NCBI RefSeq assembly: GCF_009363615.1
Contig: NZ_CP045384.1
Location: forward strand, 1,920,501-1,984,500
DNA length: 64,000 nt
From: Ruegeria sp. THAF33
GTDB lineage: Bacteria > Pseudomonadota > Alphaproteobacteria > Rhodobacterales > Rhodobacteraceae
Direction of reading: 5' to 3'
Below the pieces are notes generated by a model, which saw nothing but the letters and a program-made list of their open reading frames with translations, was not told the DNA's origin and ran no database searches. Of the stretch, positions 1 through 9,249 are shown piece by piece. The position numbers and the translations under genes are program-made. Position 1 is the stretch's first letter. Each line of letters starts with the position of its first letter.

Positions 1-406
1 ACGTCAGGCGCGGATCCCACGCCCACCAGGTGCCCCACATGGGCTGTCCCCAGATCGCCCCGGTCAGCAACGCAATAAGGGTCATCACGATCCCGATCGG
101 CGCAGCCGCCCGTGCCGCCAGCGCGCTGACATGATGACGCCGCACCAGCCAGACCAGAGAAGTTGCCAGCATCATCAGCCAGCAATTGATCGCCATAAGT
201 GCCGCCGGGACGTGCAGATAGATGATCTTGACCGTCGACCCTTGTTTGTAGTCGTCCGGCGTGAAGAAGAACCCCCAGACCAGCCCGACGACGATGCAGA
301 AGATCGAGACGATCCAGAAAAACGGCAGGACACGTTCACTGGTCGCAAGAAACTTGCGCGGGTTGGCGTATTCCCAGAGGGCATTGGCTTTGGCTGCTAT
401 CGACAT
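1..406 (-). CDS. ccmC: CcmC heme export protein, N-terminal part (runs off left edge)
   Basis: This inner-membrane protein of System I cytochrome c maturation binds heme and passes it to CcmE. About 135 residues are in the window. The hydrophobic first segment follows MSIAAKANALWEYANPRK, and the family's tryptophan-rich WGTWWAWDPRLT motif sits at the very edge. The ATG at 406 is the first plausible start. It follows ccmB by 61 bases on the same strand, a gap that holds an FNR-type palindrome (442-455) and a possible -10 box, so ccmC may have its own promoter inside the ccmABC cluster. The identity is secure from the motif and the neighbours; the C-terminus lies outside the window. Confidence 0.93.
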   Translation of the reverse strand, partial: MSIAAKANALWEYANPRKFLATSERVLPFFWIVSIFCIVVGLVWGFFFTPDDYKQGSTVKIIYLHVPAALMAINCWLMMLATSLVWLVRRHHVSALAARAAAPIGIVMTLIALLTGAIWGQPMWGTWWAWDPRLT

Positions 407-441
407 GGGCCCTATCTAGTCCGAGTTGGGGGTTTTCTCAA

Positions 442-455
442 TTGACATCAGTCAA
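442..455. promoter_or_regulatory. FNR-type box upstream of ccmC
   Basis: TTGACATCAGTCAA is a perfect TTGAC-N4-GTCAA inverted repeat, the FNR/FnrL consensus form. It lies between ccmB and ccmC. Its centre is about 42 bases upstream of the ccmC ATG, and TAGATA (minus strand, 413-418) could be the -10 box. If activation is of the usual class II type, transcription would start at or next to the start codon. This is inference from spacing only. Confidence 0.55.
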
Positions 456-467
456 AGTTGGGACGGT

Positions 468-1124
468 TCACCGCAGATTGATACGCAACACAGCCGCGCT
501 GGCGAAGGGCAACAACGCGATGGTGGCCGCCGTGATCCCCGCCAGCATCAACAACGGCGTCTGCACGTCCATCCCCGTTGCCCCACGCCGGGCGACCTCG
601 GCCCCGAAAATCAGGGTGGGGACGTAAAGCGGCAACACCAGAAGCGACAACAGCAACCCGCCGCGCTTGAGACCGACGGTCAAGGCAGCGCCGAATGTTC
701 CGATCACGCTCATGGCCGGGGTGCCGATCAGCAGCGAGATGACAAGCCAGAAGAACCCTTGCGCAGGCAGGTTCAGCAAGACCCCCAGAAAAGGTGCGGC
801 CAGAACCAAAGGCAGGCCTGTGGTCAGCCAGTGGGCCAGCGCCTTGATGGTCACGACTGATTCCAGTGGCAGCGGCGCCGTGGCCAGCAGGTCCAGTGAC
901 CCGTCCTCCCAGTCCAGCGCCAGAAGACGGTCAAGAGACAGCAGGCAAGCCAGCAACGCCCCCAGCCAGAGCACACCGGGCGCAATGGTGGACAGCAGTG
1001 ACGATTGTGGCCCAACTGCAAACGGCACCATCACGGTCACGATCAGGAAAAAGGCCAATCCCAAACCAAACCCGCCGCCCGCACGGAAGGCCAGTTTCAG
1101 GTCGCGCAGCAGAAGGGCGATCAC
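468..1124 (-). CDS. ccmB: CcmB heme exporter membrane subunit
   Basis: CcmB is the permease partner of the CcmA ATPase in the CcmABCD heme-handling complex for cytochrome c assembly. It has 218 residues, normal for the family, with about six hydrophobic segments separated by short loops and an N-terminal [14 protein letters not shown] cytoplasmic start typical of CcmB. The start is GTG at 1124, sharing four bases (GTGA) with the ccmA stop, which implies translational coupling. The order ccmA-ccmB-ccmC supports the call. Confidence 0.95.
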   Translation of the reverse strand: MIALLLRDLKLAFRAGGGFGLGLAFFLIVTVMVPFAVGPQSSLLSTIAPGVLWLGALLACLLSLDRLLALDWEDGSLDLLATAPLPLESVVTIKALAHWLTTGLPLVLAAPFLGVLLNLPAQGFFWLVISLLIGTPAMSVIGTFGAALTVGLKRGGLLLSLLVLPLYVPTLIFGAEVARRGATGMDVQTPLLMLAGITAATIALLPFASAAVLRINLR

Positions 1125-1735
1125 AGGAAGCCTCCGTCGAAATCGTCAATGGGTTTGGGTTTGGCCTTGTTCGGGCCGACGTCCAGAACCTCACCATCGA
1201 GGCCAAGGTCGATATGGGTCGCGATCAGGGCTGACCCACCCTGCCCCAGATGCGCGCGGACTGCATCGGCGAACATCTGCACCGCATTTCTGTCCAGAGA
1301 AACGGTCGGCTCGTCCAGCATCCAGATCGGCCGCCCGGTGACCAGCATGCGTGCCAGCCCCAGCCGCCGTTTCTGACCTGCCGACAGGTTCCCTGCATGG
1401 CGATCCGCCAGCTCGTTCAACTGGAACGCGTCCAGCGCCGTCTGGATGCCGTTGGTGCCAAAGACAGAAGCCCAGAACGTCAGGTTCTCGGATACAGTCA
1501 GCGTCGGTTTCAGCCCGTCCGAATGGGACGCATATGCAATCTGATCTTCCGCGCCCTGAATCTGACCCTTCAGCGGCGGCTGCAACCCGGCCAATGTGCG
1601 CAGAAGGGTCGTTTTGCCGATCCCGTTCGGCCCACGCAGAATCAGCGCTTTGCCAGGAGGCAGCTGAAAGCTGAGATGCTCCAGGACGGGAATGCCACCA
1701 CGGGTGATCGACAGGTCGGTTACAATCAGAGTCAT
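1121..1735 (-). CDS. ccmA: CcmA heme exporter ATP-binding protein
   Basis: CcmA is the ABC ATPase of the CcmABCD complex, which releases holo-CcmE for cytochrome c maturation. In its 204 residues the Walker A motif GPNGIGKT lies at about 35-42, the signature [13 protein letters not shown] near 117-129, and Walker [11 protein letters not shown] near 138-147. The length is standard for CcmA, which is shorter than most ABC ATPases. It heads ccmABC and lies 144 bases downstream of the Mth938-like gene on the same strand, so it may have its own promoter or be read through from the sec genes. Confidence 0.96.
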   Translation of the reverse strand: MTLIVTDLSITRGGIPVLEHLSFQLPPGKALILRGPNGIGKTTLLRTLAGLQPPLKGQIQGAEDQIAYASHSDGLKPTLTVSENLTFWASVFGTNGIQTALDAFQLNELADRHAGNLSAGQKRRLGLARMLVTGRPIWMLDEPTVSLDRNAVQMFADAVRAHLGQGGSALIATHIDLGLDGEVLDVGPNKAKPKPIDDFDGGFL

Positions 1736-1879
1736 GAGACCCGCTTATCGGAATGTCATCAGAGGCAAAAGGTGGGATTTGCCGCAGTTCGGTTGTGGGA
1801 GCTCTGAGCAGAGAGGTCCGAGTGAGGGGCCAGCCTCTCACACACCCCGGGATATTTTCAGCCAGATGAAGGGATCCCG

Positions 1880-2233
1880 TCAGACCGGGATCAGAGCAAG
1901 CGCTATTCGGCGACCTTCAGAGAGCAAGACATTGTAGGTGCGGCACGCAGCCGGAGAATTCATGATTTCGACGCCGACACCGGCACTCTCCAGCTGGGTG
2001 CGCAAAGACTGGGGAATGTGGGCCATGTCTTTGCCCGTACCGACAAGCAGAACGTCAATTCCATCGGCCAGCTCCAGAAGTGGCTGCGCATCTTCATAAC
2101 CGCCCCAGGTGGCAGGTCCTGCGGGGCCCGTCAGAACGGCGCCTTCGAACACATCACCGCCGATGCGGAAAAACCCGGGGCCATAGCCATCAACCGGCTT
2201 GGCATCCGAAAACGTAACTTGGTTCAGGCGCAT
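1880..2233 (-). CDS. Mth938-like domain (DUF498) protein
   Basis: This 117-residue soluble protein resembles the Mth938/Xcc1710 domain family, whose biochemical role is not settled. The family pattern is visible: an N-terminal strand pair (VTFSDAKPVDGYGPGFFRIGG), a central DVLLVGTGKDM loop and a C-terminal SPAACRTYNVLLSEGRRIA segment. The ATG at 2233 is preceded by a GGAAGGA ribosome site. It follows the TauE-type gene by 12 bases, in the sec cluster where this family is often found in Rhodobacterales. Function is not assigned. Confidence 0.85.
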   Translation of the reverse strand: MRLNQVTFSDAKPVDGYGPGFFRIGGDVFEGAVLTGPAGPATWGGYEDAQPLLELADGIDVLLVGTGKDMAHIPQSLRTQLESAGVGVEIMNSPAACRTYNVLLSEGRRIALALIPV

Positions 2234-2245
2234 TCCTTCCCTCCT

Positions 2246-2998
2246 TCAATCCAGGATCGGCAAGCCGGACACGACTGCTATCAGAATGACCGAATAAGCC
2301 GCAGCGCGATAGATCCGTTCGAGCTTTGGATCGAACAGAGCCTTGCCGATCAGTGTCGTGCTCAGATAGGGCAAGCCCAGCAGCAGGACAATCCAAAGGA
2401 TCGACAGATCCGCAGCGCCTCCGATCAGGATGCTGAAGACGATGGCCACGTCCAGCAAAGCCAGAAAGATGATCGTGTTGGCACGAATCTTGCGTACGTC
2501 TGAAGAGCTGGCCAGATAGAATACGATAACGACCGGGCCGGTCAGTCCGGTCATGCCGCCGATCACGCCTGCGCTGCCTCCGATGGCCAGCCGTCCCGGC
2601 ACACCCAGCCGCCCCTGCCAGCGCCAGCCAGTGACGATCGCCAACAGGGTCACGCCGGTGATACCGCAGGCAATCCAGCGCAGAACGACCGTGTCGGCCT
2701 GTGCCATGACCCAAAGGCCAAGCGGCACGGTTAATGCCGCTGCAACGCCCAAAGTGCTGATTTCAGTCTTGTCGCATTCACGCCATGCCTGCGGCGCCAG
2801 CGCAAAGGTCGATACGATCCCGGTAGCCGCCATCAGAAAGACGACATCGGCAATCGGCAGAAATTGAGTGGCCACCGGAACAAAGATCATCGCGGTGCCA
2901 AAACCAGTGAAGCCGCGGACAAGTCCCGCGGCTCCGATGGTAAGAACCAACCAACCCAGCCCCGGCAGGGACAAGGCCTGTTGCAACGCCTCAGGCAT
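2246..2998 (-). CDS. TauE/SafE-family membrane permease
   Basis: A protein of about 250 residues with roughly eight hydrophobic segments and the family's N-terminal glycine-rich GLVRGFTGFGTAMIFVPV motif, repeated in degenerate form in the second half (GMTGLTGPVVIVFYL). TauE/SafE proteins are proposed exporters of sulfite or organosulfonates; the substrate here is unknown. I prefer the ATG at 2998 over a TTG at 3010. Either start overlaps the end of secF, suggesting coupled translation. A paralogue lies at 38294-39118. Confidence 0.88.
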   Translation of the reverse strand: MPEALQQALSLPGLGWLVLTIGAAGLVRGFTGFGTAMIFVPVATQFLPIADVVFLMAATGIVSTFALAPQAWRECDKTEISTLGVAAALTVPLGLWVMAQADTVVLRWIACGITGVTLLAIVTGWRWQGRLGVPGRLAIGGSAGVIGGMTGLTGPVVIVFYLASSSDVRKIRANTIIFLALLDVAIVFSILIGGAADLSILWIVLLLGLPYLSTTLIGKALFDPKLERIYRAAAYSVILIAVVSGLPILD

Positions 2999-3959
2999 CG
3001 ATATTAGCAAACTGGTTGCCCGCCGTGTTCGACGGCTTGGACCAGTCGCGCTTGACCCCCAGCCACAACAGGATGGTCGAGGCGACGAAGACCGATGAAT
3101 AGGTGCCCACGATCACGCCCCAGATCATCGCGAATACAAAGCCGCGGATCACATCGCCACCCAGAACATAAAGTGAGATCAACGCCAGCAACGTGGTGAC
3201 CGAGGTCATCACCGTCCGGCTGAGCGTCTCGTTGATCGAAATGTTCAGCACCTCTTTGAGGTCTTTCTTTTTGTACTTCCGCAGATTCTCACGCACCCGG
3301 TCGAAAACGACCACGGTATCGTTCAGCGAATAACCGACGATGGTCAGAAGGGCCGCGATAATGGCCAGGTCAAACCGGATTTGCAGTTCCGAGAAGATGC
3401 CGATAGTCAGGATCACATCGTGAACCAGTGCCGCCACGGCCCCCAGCGCGAACTGCCATTCGAACCGTAGCCAGATATAGACAAGCACCGCGCCAATCGC
3501 CAAAGCCACCGCGATGACGGCGGTCTGGATCAACTCGCCCGAGACCTTGGGGCCGACGGATTCCACGGACACGAACTGTATGTCCGGAACAACTTGCTGC
3601 AACGCGTCCTCTACGGCGGTGATGGTCGCTGCTTCGACAGCCTCGGCATCTTCCTGCGCCTGGATGCGGATCATCGCAACGTTTTCGTCATCCGCAAAGG
3701 TTGGATCGAAAATCTCGGTGATGGTCACATCGCCCAGTTCCAGCGGGGCGATGGCATCTCGGTATGTGCCCACATCGATCTCGACCGCGCTTTGCGTCCG
3801 GATCGTCGTGCCACCCCGGAAATCAATACCGAAATTCAGCCCTTGCAGCATGAACGAGGTGAAGGCAATCACCATCATCAGGCCGGAAATGCCCAACCAG
3901 ACCTTCCAGCGGTTGAAGAAATCGAACGAGGTGTTCTGGGGTACGAGTTTCAGTCTCAT
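2991..3959 (-). CDS. secF: SecF protein translocase subunit
   Basis: SecF works with SecD to drive late steps of Sec-dependent protein export using the proton motive force. It has 322 residues, with a first transmembrane segment followed by the hallmark GIDFRGGT motif, a periplasmic P4 domain (about 60-150) and five further membrane segments carrying the conserved GYSLNDTVVVFDRVREN stretch. It starts one base after the secD stop and overlaps the TauE-type gene downstream. Length and motifs are normal. Confidence 0.97.
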   Translation of the reverse strand: MRLKLVPQNTSFDFFNRWKVWLGISGLMMVIAFTSFMLQGLNFGIDFRGGTTIRTQSAVEIDVGTYRDAIAPLELGDVTITEIFDPTFADDENVAMIRIQAQEDAEAVEAATITAVEDALQQVVPDIQFVSVESVGPKVSGELIQTAVIAVALAIGAVLVYIWLRFEWQFALGAVAALVHDVILTIGIFSELQIRFDLAIIAALLTIVGYSLNDTVVVFDRVRENLRKYKKKDLKEVLNISINETLSRTVMTSVTTLLALISLYVLGGDVIRGFVFAMIWGVIVGTYSSVFVASTILLWLGVKRDWSKPSNTAGNQFANIDA

Positions 3960-3960
3960 G

Positions 3961-5622
3961 TCAAACCTCGATCGTTTTCGGACGGCGGCGTTCGAACCAC
4001 ATCACGACCATCAGGCGCGTCACGAAGATCGCGGTGAAGACCGAAGTCAGAATGCCGAGGCCCAGAGTGATTGCAAAGCCGCGTACCGGGCCACTGCCCA
4101 TGGCAAACAGGATCACGGCGGTGATGAATGTGGTCACGTTCGCATCCAGAATGGCAGACAGCGCCTTTTCATAGCCCAGTTCGATTGCGCGCGCCGGACC
4201 TTTGGCGGATTTCAATTCCTCGCGGATACGTTCAAAGATCAGCACGTTGGCGTCCACCGCCATACCGACAGTCAATACGATCCCCGCGATACCCGGCAGG
4301 GTCAAGGTTGCTCCGATCATGGACAGCAGACCGAACAACAGGCCCACATTGATGATCAGCGCGATGTTGGCGAAGATCCCGAACAGACCATAGCCGAGCG
4401 CCATGAAAACCAGTACTGCCACAAAGGCCACGATTGTGGCGACTTTGCCCGCGTCGATACTGTCCTGCCCCAACTCGGGTCCGATGGTACGTTCTTCGAG
4501 GAATTCCAAACCGGCTGGCAGTGCGCCCGCTCGCAGCAGGACGGCCAGGTTAGTGCTTTCCTCAACCGTAAAGTTGCCGGTGATGATGCCCGAGCCGCCC
4601 GGAATATGACTTTGGATCACGGGGGCCGAAATTACCTCGTCGTCCAGAACGATGGCAAAGGGGGCTCCGATATTGTCGCGGGTGTAATCCCCGAATTTGC
4701 GCGCACCAGACGTGTTGAACCGGAAGTTGACCGCAGGGCGACCGTTTTGGTCGAATGCGGGCTGCGCATCGACCAGTTCCTCTCCGGTAACGACTGGAGC
4801 GGACTCAATTGTGTAGTAAACACCGCTTTCGTCAATCGACGGCACGATTTCTTCGCCGATGCCTGCAACGGCATCCGGATCGGTGCCGCGTCCGGCAACC
4901 GGATTAAAGGTCAGTTGCGCCGTCGTGCCGATGATCTCTTTCAACTCACCCGCGCTGCCGATGCCAGGCACCTGAATCAGGATACGATCGGCACCCTGAC
5001 GCTGAATGGTCGGCTCTCGGGTGCCCACTTCGTCGATCCGGCGGCGGATGATTTCCAACGATTGACGCACTGTGCGGTCGTCTGAGGCCAGTTTTTCTGC
5101 CTCGGACAACTGAACGACAATCGTGTCGCCTTCGGCACGTGCCTCGATATCCGTTGCCCCGACACCGGTCAGGGTCTGCACTTGACGGGCAAGACCGCGC
5201 ACGACCTCCAGTGCCCGCGCCATGCCCTCAGGCTGGCTGATGCGCACGCGAATCTCATCTGGGGCCGATTCCTGACGGCGGACCGTCCCAACGGTCGAAC
5301 GCTCGTCGCGCAGGGCGTCACGGATATCTGGCCACATCGCCTCCATCCGGGATTCGTAGACGTCCTGCACCTGAACTTCGGCCAACAGATGTGCACCGCC
5401 GCGCAGGTCAAGGCCCAGATTAACCAGTGACGAGGGCAGCCAGTTCGGCCATTGCCCCGCCTCGGCCTGCAACTCGGGCGTGTCCACGCCCAGCTCGATC
5501 GCGGCTTTGGCGTCGTTTGATTGCTCGACCCGTGTATAAAACGCATTTGGCAGGGCCATGATCAGGCCAGTCACGCAGACCAGCCAGATCAGAACCCGCT
5601 TCCAGGTATCAATGTGCAGCAT
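3961..5622 (-). CDS. secD: SecD protein translocase subunit
   Basis: SecD is the larger RND-like partner of SecF, assisting release of exported proteins on the periplasmic side. In its 553 residues an N-terminal membrane anchor (about 8-28) precedes the LGLDLRGG motif near residue 70. A large periplasmic P1 domain follows, then a C-terminal six-helix block with the motif GMAVDANVLIFERIREEL. It lies 33 bases after yajC and one base before secF, forming the standard yajC-secD-secF unit. Confidence 0.97.
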   Translation of the reverse strand: MLHIDTWKRVLIWLVCVTGLIMALPNAFYTRVEQSNDAKAAIELGVDTPELQAEAGQWPNWLPSSLVNLGLDLRGGAHLLAEVQVQDVYESRMEAMWPDIRDALRDERSTVGTVRRQESAPDEIRVRISQPEGMARALEVVRGLARQVQTLTGVGATDIEARAEGDTIVVQLSEAEKLASDDRTVRQSLEIIRRRIDEVGTREPTIQRQGADRILIQVPGIGSAGELKEIIGTTAQLTFNPVAGRGTDPDAVAGIGEEIVPSIDESGVYYTIESAPVVTGEELVDAQPAFDQNGRPAVNFRFNTSGARKFGDYTRDNIGAPFAIVLDDEVISAPVIQSHIPGGSGIITGNFTVEESTNLAVLLRAGALPAGLEFLEERTIGPELGQDSIDAGKVATIVAFVAVLVFMALGYGLFGIFANIALIINVGLLFGLLSMIGATLTLPGIAGIVLTVGMAVDANVLIFERIREELKSAKGPARAIELGYEKALSAILDANVTTFITAVILFAMGSGPVRGFAITLGLGILTSVFTAIFVTRLMVVMWFERRRPKTIEV

Positions 5623-5655
5623 TACCCTGCCTTTTCAAGGATTTGTAAGGTGATG

Positions 5656-5943
5656 TTATTTCGCAGGTTCGGTTTTGTTCAGAACCTGAGCGATGGTCGA
5701 TTTGACCACACGCACTTTGACACCTTCGGCGATCTCGACTTCGATCTCGTTTTCGCCTTCCTTGACCTTCGACACTTTGCCGATCAGCCCGCCCTGGGTG
5801 ACAACCTGATCCCCCCGACGCACGGCATCGACCATGGCCTGATGTTCCTTCATTTTCTTCTGCTGCGGACGGATCAGCAGGAAATACATGATCGCAAAGA
5901 TCAGGATAAGCGGGAGAAACTGGGCGATTGCGCCACCTTCCAT
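5656..5943 (-). CDS. yajC: YajC preprotein translocase subunit
   Basis: YajC is a small single-span inner-membrane protein that co-purifies with SecDF. It has 95 residues: one membrane helix at about 8-30 (FLPLILIFAIMYFLLIRPQQKK), then a basic cytoplasmic tail with the family motif GDQVVTQGGLIGKV. It is the first gene of the minus-strand sec cluster and is divergent from the MscS gene across about 200 bases, so the promoter should lie in 5944-6144. Confidence 0.96.
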   Translation of the reverse strand: MEGGAIAQFLPLILIFAIMYFLLIRPQQKKMKEHQAMVDAVRRGDQVVTQGGLIGKVSKVKEGENEIEVEIAEGVKVRVVKSTIAQVLNKTEPAK

Positions 5944-6144
5944 GGGATATTCCTTTGTTCAGATCTTGCGGCACCGTTCCGCAAATTTTGCCGGAACCTA
6001 TGCTTTGAAATGCGCGTTTGCAAGCAAAGGTGGTCATGTGATCGGCCGCAACCTGACAAAGGTGCCACATGAACCGGTCAATCGTTGCAGATATGTCCTA
6101 TGCAGATATCTCAATTTGGCTATAGTCGAACATCAGGGGGGGCA

Positions 6145-7809
6145 ATGAGAGCTAGATACAAACCATTCCAATCGTTGACGCTTTTGCTGTCTCTGCTGAG
6201 CTTGATCTTGTGTCTGGCCGCATCGGTGAAGGCCCAGGAATTGCCTGCCGAAGCCACCGAACCCGAGGCAGAAGAAACCGAAAGTTTCAAGGCGCCCGTC
6301 ATCGTGGACGGCGACATGTTGTTCTTCCTGCGCGGCTCCAGCGCCCTGCCCGCGCCGGAACGTGCCGAAAGCGTGCAGAACAAGATCATTGAGGTGGCCG
6401 AAGCCTCGGAAAGCCCCACGGTCGACATCACCTTTGAAGAAACCGACCTGGGTATACGCATTCGCGCCGACGGTGAAATCGTATCGATCGTAACGGTTGC
6501 AGACGCCGAACTGGACCAGATGGAGCTGGATGTCCTCGGCTTCTTGCATGGTCAGGCCATCGAAGAGGCCGTCCTTGCCTACCGCTCCAACCGTACAGAT
6601 CAAGCCCGGGTATCCGGAGCGATTGAAGCCGCTGGATGGACCTTAGGCTTTGTCGTCTTCGTGCTGGTTATCCTTTGGCTGCACCGGCGGATCAGGCGGC
6701 GCACTCTGAAATTGGTAAAGCGTTATTTGAAGGATGTCGAAACGGCGACGGCCAAAAGCGTTCAGGCCGAAGCAATCGCCGCCCTGATCCGATACGGGCT
6801 GAATTTTGCCCTGTTGGTCATCTTCTTTCTCGGCTTCTACTACTACCTGTCCTTCGTTCTACTGGCCTTTGCGGAAACACGCTATTTCGCGCAACTGCTG
6901 CTGACCTATCTGACAGAACCGGTACTGCTGATATTCAAGGGAATACTCAGCTATATCCCAAACCTGATTATGCTCAGCCTGATCGCATGGGTCACGTTGT
7001 ACATAATCAAGGGCATGCGCGTGTTCTTCGACGCGGTCGAAGCCGGTTCGTTCGAAATGGGCGATTTTGAAAAACACTGGGTCAATCCGACGTTCAACAT
7101 CGCTCGGGTTATCGTGATTCTGATCGCGCTCGTCTTTGCCGTTCCCTACATTCCCGGTTCGGATTCGGCCGCCTTCCAGGGTCTGACCATTCTGGTCGGC
7201 GCCATGCTGTCGCTGGGTGCCAACTCGGTCGTGTCCAACATGCTGGCGGGGCTTTTCGTGATCTATCGCCGTTCCACGTCAATTGGCGACCGTATTCAGA
7301 TCGGAGAGCATATCGGCGACGTGGTTCAGATCAAACTGATGGAGACGCATCTGAAATCCATCAAGAACGAGCTGATTTCGATCCCGAACGCCCAATTGAT
7401 GAATTCGGACGTCGTGAATTTCTCGAAGAAAACCGATGGCAGTGGGTTGCTGCTGCACACGACGGTTGGCATCGGATATGAAGAACCGCCCGAAAAGGTC
7501 GAAGCTATGCTGATCGAGGCGGCCAACCGCACCAAAGGCATCAAGGCCAAACCTGAACCTTTCGTGTTGTGGACGGCGCTGGCCGACTACGCCATCAATT
7601 ATCAGATCAACGGTTACACCACCCGCGGCAGCATCATTCCGAAAATCCGCTCGGACCTGCATCGCAATATTGTCGCCGTTTTCAACGAGAACAAAGTGCA
7701 GATCATGACGCCATCTTACATGGCTGATCCGCCAGAACCAAAAATCCCGGCGGATGAATGGGATGGTCATCTGGCACATGAATCGCACGAGGAAGCGGAT
7801 AAGTCGTAA
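6145..7809 (+). CDS. MscS-type mechanosensitive channel
   Basis: A protein of about 554 residues starting at ATG 6145, chosen because it follows a G-rich ribosome site and opens with a signal peptide (LTLLLSLLSLILCLAASVKA, then cleavage near AQE). A periplasmic region to about 150 precedes several membrane helices. The MscS pore-lining helix and following beta domain are recognisable in GAMLSLGANSVVSNMLAGLF and GDRIQIGEHIGDV (about 350-400). Such channels open under membrane tension. The N-terminal periplasmic domain makes it larger than E. coli MscS. Substrate or regulatory specialisation cannot be told. Confidence 0.9.
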   Translation: MRARYKPFQSLTLLLSLLSLILCLAASVKAQELPAEATEPEAEETESFKAPVIVDGDMLFFLRGSSALPAPERAESVQNKIIEVAEASESPTVDITFEETDLGIRIRADGEIVSIVTVADAELDQMELDVLGFLHGQAIEEAVLAYRSNRTDQARVSGAIEAAGWTLGFVVFVLVILWLHRRIRRRTLKLVKRYLKDVETATAKSVQAEAIAALIRYGLNFALLVIFFLGFYYYLSFVLLAFAETRYFAQLLLTYLTEPVLLIFKGILSYIPNLIMLSLIAWVTLYIIKGMRVFFDAVEAGSFEMGDFEKHWVNPTFNIARVIVILIALVFAVPYIPGSDSAAFQGLTILVGAMLSLGANSVVSNMLAGLFVIYRRSTSIGDRIQIGEHIGDVVQIKLMETHLKSIKNELISIPNAQLMNSDVVNFSKKTDGSGLLLHTTVGIGYEEPPEKVEAMLIEAANRTKGIKAKPEPFVLWTALADYAINYQINGYTTRGSIIPKIRSDLHRNIVAVFNENKVQIMTPSYMADPPEPKIPADEWDGHLAHESHEEADKS

Positions 7810-7881
7810 CCGGCGCTACACCCTGCCCCACAGATGGTGCATAAGCGGTTTCAGTGATTCACGCATTCAAGGATCTGAGAC

Positions 7882-9174
7882 ATGCACGACATCCGCGCCA
7901 TTCGCGAAAACCCTGCCGCTTTCGACGCCGCTTTAGCGCGCCGTGGGGACGCGCCGGTGTCGTCAGATTTGCTCAGGCTGGACGAAAGCCGCCGCGCCAA
8001 GATTCTGGCGGCCGAAACAGCGCAAGCCGAACAGAACAAAGCGTCCAAGGAAGTCGGGGCTGCCAAAGCTCGAGGCGACGAAGCCGAATTCGAACGCCTG
8101 CGCGCGCTGGTCGCCGAGAAAAAGGCCGAAATCGCGCGTATGCAGACCGAGGCCAAGGATCTGGATGCCCTGCTGACGGATCAGTTGATCCGGATCGCTA
8201 ATTTGCCCGCTGAGGATGTGCCGGATGGCGTGGATGAAAACGACAATGTCGAGATCAGCCGCTGGGGCACACCGCGTGAACTGGATTTTGCGCCCAAGGA
8301 ACATTTCGAGATCGAAGCCGTTCAGCAAGGCATGGATTTCGAGACCGCGGCCAAACTCTCGGGTTCGCGATTTGTGCTGTTGTCCGGTGGCGTCGCCCGT
8401 ATTCATCGCGCTTTGGCGCAGTTCATGCTGGATACGCATATCACCGAAAACGGGCTGACCGAGGTGAATGGCCCGGTTCTGGTTCTGTCCGAGATGATGC
8501 ATGGCACCGGCCAATTGCCGAAATTTGGCGAAGACAGCTATCAGACCCGCGAAGGCTGGTGGCTTATCCCGACCTCCGAAGTGTCGCTGACCAATATCGT
8601 AAACGACAGTTTGATCGAGGAAAGCTATCTGCCCCGTCGCTACACCGCGCATTCCCTGTGCTTCCGGTCCGAGGCCGGATCCGCGGGCAAAGACACCCGC
8701 GGGATGTTGCGGCAGCACCAGTTCGAAAAGGTCGAGATGGTTTCGATCACGCATCCGGACAAATCGGATGAAGAACAAAAGCGCATGCTGCGCTGCGCCG
8801 AGGGCATTCTGGAAAAGCTGGGCATTCCTTACCGCACTGTCATCCTGTGTACCGGTGACATGGGCTTTGGCGCCCGCCGCACCTATGATATCGAAGCCTG
8901 GTTGCCCGGTCAGGACACCTATCGCGAGATCAGCTCGGTTTCGACCTGTGGTGATTTTCAGGCCCGCCGCATGAACGCAAGGTTCCGCCCCGAAGGTGGC
9001 GGCAAGCCGGAATACGTCCATACGCTGAACGGTTCGGGTTTGGCTGTTGGGCGTTGCCTGATTGCAGTGCTGGAAAATGGCCAGAACGCAGACGGCACCG
9101 TGACCCTGCCCGAAGTCCTGAGCCCCTATCTGGGCGGCAAACTGACCCTGCAACTGGACGGCACACTGGCCTGA
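7882..9174 (+). CDS. serS: Seryl-tRNA synthetase
   Basis: SerS attaches serine to tRNA(Ser) (and primes tRNA(Sec) where present). It has 430 residues. The N-terminal coiled-coil tRNA-binding arm (about 25-105) is rich in Ala/Glu/Lys heptads. Class II motif 2 is in [20 protein letters not shown] and motif 3 near [16 protein letters not shown]. It is a monocistronic plus-strand gene, with a hairpin and T-run at 9221-9249 as a likely terminator. Confidence 0.98.
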   Translation: MHDIRAIRENPAAFDAALARRGDAPVSSDLLRLDESRRAKILAAETAQAEQNKASKEVGAAKARGDEAEFERLRALVAEKKAEIARMQTEAKDLDALLTDQLIRIANLPAEDVPDGVDENDNVEISRWGTPRELDFAPKEHFEIEAVQQGMDFETAAKLSGSRFVLLSGGVARIHRALAQFMLDTHITENGLTEVNGPVLVLSEMMHGTGQLPKFGEDSYQTREGWWLIPTSEVSLTNIVNDSLIEESYLPRRYTAHSLCFRSEAGSAGKDTRGMLRQHQFEKVEMVSITHPDKSDEEQKRMLRCAEGILEKLGIPYRTVILCTGDMGFGARRTYDIEAWLPGQDTYREISSVSTCGDFQARRMNARFRPEGGGKPEYVHTLNGSGLAVGRCLIAVLENGQNADGTVTLPEVLSPYLGGKLTLQLDGTLA

Positions 9175-9220
9175 AAAACGAAACCGGCACCACCGGGCGC
9201 CGGTTCACAATGCAAGACGG

Positions 9221-9249
9221 GGCGAAGGAATTTATTTCTTCGCCTTTTT
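9221..9249 (+). terminator. Probable terminator after serS
   Basis: Arms GGCGAAG (9221-9227) and CTTCGCC (9238-9244) pair perfectly across a 10-base loop, followed by TTTTT. It overlaps the 3' end of the convergent lysine-rich gene, whose AAG/AAA codons supply the T-run on this strand. Confidence 0.55.

Noticed and set aside
1191..1841. Second minus-strand frame overlapping ccmA
   Set aside because: Out-of-frame shadow of ccmA without ABC motifs.
3514..5085. 523-codon open frame opposite secD/secF
   Set aside because: Antisense to two secure genes; composition (His/Arg/Gln-rich) is typical of a mirror frame.
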